40,755 nucleotides of DNA from Ignavibacteria bacterium (lineage in GTDB: Bacteria > Bacteroidota > Ignavibacteria > Tepidaquicellales > OLB5): the NCBI GenBank assembly GCA_013140565.1, contig JABFSP010000224.1, positions 1-40,755 on the forward strand, given 5' to 3'. This document shows, piece by piece, positions 38,523-40,755 of the stretch (its first letter is position 1; each line of letters opens with the position of its first letter). The notes under the pieces were generated by a model. It worked only from the letters and a program-made list of their open reading frames with translations. It was not told the DNA's origin and did not search any database. The translations under genes and the position numbers were made by a program.

Positions 38523-38537
38523 GGGATTTGTCCTTTC

Positions 38538-38660
38538 TTAGTTTATATAAATATGAAACGTGTCTTTATTTCCGAAACGAATTACATAAGAGCTTTTAAC
38601 CTGTCTATATTTTGGACTGAATTTGATTCTGAATGCAGGTGGTATAAATGAAATAATCAT
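38538..38660 (-). CDS. Small basic early protein (40 aa)
   Basis: A 41-codon frame with an ATGA junction to the preceding gene. The peptide (MIISFIPPAFRIKFSPKYRQ, then VKSSYVIRFGNKDTFHIYIN) is basic and strand-rich, probably a small beta structure. No family recognised. The coupling supports translation. Confidence 0.55.
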   Translation of the reverse strand: MIISFIPPAFRIKFSPKYRQVKSSYVIRFGNKDTFHIYIN

Positions 38661-39073
38661 TCTACATCCTCCACCCATTGTTTCTTAATAGAATCGATGT
38701 TCAAATACTTCAAATAATCTTCATTGGTTAAATTATACAGCGTATCATCATCCTGAATACAATCCGGATACAACTCACAGAAAACATTCCATGCTAATGA
38801 ATTATATATACTGCCGTTTGTTTGGTTGTGAGGTTTAACTTCGAAATAATATTCCTTGCCATCATTAGCTTTGAACCTGATATCAGATGATACCAGAGCA
38901 AATTTGTTTGTATGCTCTATTAATTCAGTTGCTGAAAGTATCGGACGTTCTAAGATCTTATCGACTTCACGTCTTAACTCAGCAGTTTTTATTGCGGCAA
39001 TTGCCCTCACCCTTTCAATCTCTATATTACTGAGACCATTTACCCGGACTGATAATGTTGCTGTTCTACCCAT
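38657..39073 (-). CDS. Hypothetical early protein (138 aa)
   Basis: A helical N-terminal half (GLSNIEIERVRAIAAIKTAELRREVDKILERP) is followed by a strand-rich middle (KFALVSSDIRFKANDGKEYYFEVKPHNQTNG) and an acidic helical C-terminus. There is no membrane segment. It overlaps the preceding gene by eight bases and the next by ATGA. Function unknown. It belongs to the early set before the recombination genes. Confidence 0.6.
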   Translation of the reverse strand: MGRTATLSVRVNGLSNIEIERVRAIAAIKTAELRREVDKILERPILSATELIEHTNKFALVSSDIRFKANDGKEYYFEVKPHNQTNGSIYNSLAWNVFCELYPDCIQDDDTLYNLTNEDYLKYLNIDSIKKQWVEDVE

Positions 39074-39308
39074 TTGTTTTATTTAATAGTTCTCTGATGT
39101 GAGCTACTTTGTTTGTTGTTTCAGGTGAGAAAAATTCATTGATGTTTTTTAATGAATCAGCTACATGAACCAGATCACCGACATGACCATAATGAATTTT
39201 ACCCTTTGATACTTTTTCATGATGTTTCAAAGATTCAGTTAATTGCTTCAACTGTTCTTTAATAAGATTGCTGTAAATTTTGTATTTCTTTTCTGCAACT
39301 ATACTCAT
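39066..39308 (-). CDS. Small helical early protein (80 aa)
   Basis: A basic helical protein, probably a coiled-coil (NLIKEQLKQLTESLKHHEKVSKG) with a histidine-containing middle (KIHYGHVGDLVHVADSL). Its start forms an ATGA junction with the hidden 56-aa gene before it. No family recognised. Confidence 0.6.
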   Translation of the reverse strand: MSIVAEKKYKIYSNLIKEQLKQLTESLKHHEKVSKGKIHYGHVGDLVHVADSLKNINEFFSPETTNKVAHIRELLNKTNG

Positions 39309-39475
39309 GATGTTTTGATAATGATTAATCTTTGATTGGAATTATTTTTTAAGAACCTTTGAACCGAACCTGAACTGTTTAGAACCGTTACTACCCTGCA
39401 AACTTTATAAATATTCTTTACAGGTTTTTTTGAGGGCTTGAGTGATGCTTCCCAGTCTGAAAAAGATTTTTTCAT
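39305..39475 (-). CDS. Small early protein (56 aa)
   Basis: A 57-codon frame from ATG 39475 to TGA 39305, with AAAGGG upstream and an ATGA junction to the next gene. It is basic, with a polar start (MKKSFSDWEASLKPSKKPVK) and a strand-like continuation (NIYKVCRVVTVLNSSGSVQ). No family recognised. Confidence 0.6.
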   Translation of the reverse strand: MKKSFSDWEASLKPSKKPVKNIYKVCRVVTVLNSSGSVQRFLKNNSNQRLIIIKTS

Positions 39476-39526
39476 TTTTATATCCCTTTATTTTCATCGT
39501 TACCCCCTATGGTTTATGAATTAATG

Positions 39527-39715
39527 TTAATTATTTGCGTATTGATTTAATGCGAACCTGATAACTTCACTCTCATTTTTAAGTCCGCTTTTCTTTTTTG
39601 CAGCATCAAGCATTTTCTCAAATTCATCATCAGTTCTCATCCTGAAAAAATCACGTGTCTTTATCTGCATTGTTTTCTTATCACTTACAGCTTCCGTGTT
39701 CTTGCCTTTTTTCAT
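39527..39715 (-). CDS. Ribbon-helix-helix-like early regulator (62 aa)
   Basis: First gene leftward of the switch region. A basic start is followed by TRDFFRMRTDDEFEKMLDAAKKKSGLKNESEVIRFALNQYANN, a good ribbon-helix-helix pattern: a short strand with R-x-R, a first helix, then S-E-V-I-R at the start of the second helix. Such small dimeric repressors commonly occupy the Cro or early-regulator place. It is transcribed from the TTGACA promoter controlled by the operators in front of it. Confidence 0.7.
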   Translation of the reverse strand: MKKGKNTEAVSDKKTMQIKTRDFFRMRTDDEFEKMLDAAKKKSGLKNESEVIRFALNQYANN

Positions 39716-39729
39716 ACTTGTTTAATTAA

Positions 39730-39746
39730 TACCTAATTGTTAGTTT
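39730..39746. promoter_or_regulatory. Operator-like repeat 1
   Basis: TACCTAATTGTTAGTTT, an imperfect palindrome with the shared core CTAAT-n2-TTAG. It lies 15 bases upstream of the ribbon-helix-helix gene. It is the weakest of the three copies. Confidence 0.6.
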
Positions 39747-39764
39747 GTAGCTCATTTGTTACCA

Positions 39765-39795
39765 CAAATATACTATCTAATAATTAGTATGTCAA
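39765..39795 (-). promoter_or_regulatory. Early leftward promoter (TTGACA-17-TATATT)
   Basis: On the minus strand -35 TTGACA (39795-39790) and -10 TATATT (39772-39767) have a 17-base spacer. The -10 extends to TATATTTG (39772-39765), matching the Bacteroidota -7 as well. Operator repeat 2 occupies the spacer, so repressor binding would block it. Confidence 0.8.
39774..39790. promoter_or_regulatory. Operator-like repeat 2
   Basis: TATCTAATAATTAGTAT, a nearly perfect 17-bp palindrome located between the -35 and -10 elements of the early leftward promoter. Confidence 0.7.
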
Positions 39796-39801
39796 TAGAA
39801 A

Positions 39802-39818
39802 GTACTAATAATTGGTAA
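39802..39818. promoter_or_regulatory. Operator-like repeat 3
   Basis: GTACTAATAATTGGTAA. Its reverse complement TTACCAATTATTAGTAC aligns with repeats 1 and 2 over the CTAAT/TTAG core. It lies near the expected repressor promoter and may mediate autoregulation. Confidence 0.65.
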
Positions 39819-39857
39819 GTATATTTTCATAAGTATTTGTAATTATATGAGTTAAAT

Positions 39858-40499
39858 TTGAACGAAATATCTAAAAAAATAGGATTAAAAGTCGACCTTT
39901 TGTTACACGAGGGGAGAAATACTAAATATTGGTTAGCAAAAAAGACTGGTATTTCAGAACCAACCCTTGGTAGAAATATCAAAGGCAATGGGAATTGGCT
40001 TCCTGAACAGCTGGAGGCTATAGCAAAAGTTTACAATAAATCATTGGATTGGTTTTTCGATAGGGAACCACTTTCAATAGTTGATGTCAAAAAAAATAAT
40101 GTTGAGGTCCCTATATATGGTATGGCTATATGCGGCATGCCGGTGAGTGATTGGATTGAACCAAAAGATTATATTTCAGTTGGATTTTTAAAAGGACATA
40201 ACCAAGCATTTGCTGTCAAGGCAGCAGGTTTAAGTATGTCTCAAACTATAATACCGGGTGATATTGTTTTTGCTTTTAAAGCTACAGAAAAACCTAAGAA
40301 CGGTTCAATAGTTTTAGTTTCAATGAAAACCGTTCCGGATGCAAAAGAGGGATTGATAAAACGCATTAAATGGCTTCCAAAGAAACAAATCCTTTTATAC
40401 AGTGATAACTCCAGAAATCATGACCCTATGATTGTTGATGAAAATGATGTATATGAAATCTTTACAGTGCATTCACAAATAATAAGGCAGCTTAAGTAA
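39858..40499 (+). CDS. CI/LexA-type phage repressor (213 aa)
   Basis: This protein maintains lysogeny. An N-terminal helix-turn-helix (residues 22-45, TKYWLAKKTGISEPTLGRNI) is linked to a S24/LexA self-cleaving domain. The predicted cleavage site is Cys92-Gly93 in GMAICGMP, as in P22 C2 rather than Ala-Gly. The catalytic Ser126 lies in GLSMSQTIIPGD, and Lys168 in GLIKRIK. It starts with TTG at 39858, since no ATG is available in frame. It runs opposite to the early operon, with operators between, so induction would follow RecA-stimulated cleavage. The stop overlaps the next gene (TAATG). Confidence 0.92.
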   Translation: MNEISKKIGLKVDLLLHEGRNTKYWLAKKTGISEPTLGRNIKGNGNWLPEQLEAIAKVYNKSLDWFFDREPLSIVDVKKNNVEVPIYGMAICGMPVSDWIEPKDYISVGFLKGHNQAFAVKAAGLSMSQTIIPGDIVFAFKATEKPKNGSIVLVSMKTVPDAKEGLIKRIKWLPKKQILLYSDNSRNHDPMIVDENDVYEIFTVHSQIIRQLK

Positions 40500-40755
40500 T
40501 GGGTGAGATAGTAAAATATAATTCTAATGACCCTTTATTTGATGAAACTCATTTGGAAAATCTTTACAAAGATAATTACAAAGAATTTCATAATTTGTCA
40601 AATTACTTTAAGGACTTAGATATCAATATTTATAATGATAAGTTTTTACCAATTATTGTTAAGAAAAGTGTTTTTATCAAACTATCAGATAGATTTGATA
40701 AGTTTGAAAAATCGTTTACAGCAGAATTAAGAGATAATAAAATTGAATTTTCAAG
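40499..40755 (+). CDS. Partial hypothetical protein downstream of repressor
   Basis: The frame opens at ATG 40499 overlapping the repressor stop and runs off the window after 85 codons. It is charged and helical (LYKDNYKEFHNLSNYFKDL, SVFIKLSDRFDKFEKSFTAELRDN), with no signal or membrane segment. No integrase motif is visible in this part. Genes co-transcribed with a repressor are often lysogeny or immunity functions, but nothing further can be said. Confidence 0.6.
   Translation, partial: MGEIVKYNSNDPLFDETHLENLYKDNYKEFHNLSNYFKDLDINIYNDKFLPIIVKKSVFIKLSDRFDKFEKSFTAELRDNKIEFS

Noticed and set aside
1-40755. CRISPR array or insertion sequence
   Set aside because: No regularly spaced direct repeats of 20-40 bases and no transposase frames were seen on either strand.

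Overview
The window is a nearly complete temperate, siphovirus-type prophage of an A+T-rich member of the Bacteroidota/Chlorobi/Ignavibacteria group. The host group is inferred from repeated -33 TTTG / -7 TAnnTTTG promoters, lipoprotein signals ending in cysteine plus acidic residues, and signal peptides ending in A-Q or S-Q. Shine-Dalgarno sequences are still common, which fits the Chlorobi/Ignavibacteria side better than Bacteroides. No integrase, attachment repeat or host housekeeping gene is visible, so neither prophage boundary can be placed.

Layout, right to left, the main direction of transcription. The lysogeny switch lies at 39.7-40.7 kb: a rightward CI/LexA-type repressor, three 17-bp operator-like repeats, and a TTGACA-17-TATATT promoter firing leftward across one of them. 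The early operon (39715 to about 26.9 kb, minus strand) has many tiny ATGA-coupled genes and a RecT-position protein with a YqaJ nuclease. It continues with an HNH protein, a C5 cytosine methyltransferase, a helicase-methyltransferase fusion, an ASCH protein, a nucleoside-deoxyribosyltransferase-like protein and a PolX-type nucleotidyltransferase. No primase or replicative helicase is seen.

The late operon starts at a TTTG-N20-TATTTTTG promoter at 26.4 kb and ends at a strong terminator at 2.8 kb. It carries a ParB-methyltransferase, both terminase subunits, the portal, a fused protease-scaffold-capsid protein, connector and tail genes, and a tail-chaperone pair joined by a predicted -1 frameshift. 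Then come tail completion, the 844-aa tape measure, tail hub and fibre-like proteins, membrane proteins (holin candidates), a possible overlapping spanin pair and a CHAP endolysin. Three rightward cargo (moron) loci interrupt the leftward operons: 8.3-9.3 kb, 26.5-26.9 kb and 29.2-29.4 kb.

Left of the late terminator (1-2.8 kb) lie a two-gene unit of unknown function, a tRNA-Thr(GGU)-like gene, a possible small RNA carrying 14 bases complementary to that tRNA's anticodon arm, and two small genes. These may be prophage cargo or flanking host DNA.

The most unusual signals are: two copies of a covarying hairpin element just upstream of the capsid gene and of the ParB-methyltransferase; the T_TTT_TTT frameshift site; the tRNA/antisense-RNA pair; the capsid polyprotein; Sec-type leaders on four virion-module proteins; and at least eight genes shorter than 60 codons hidden between annotated-size genes.
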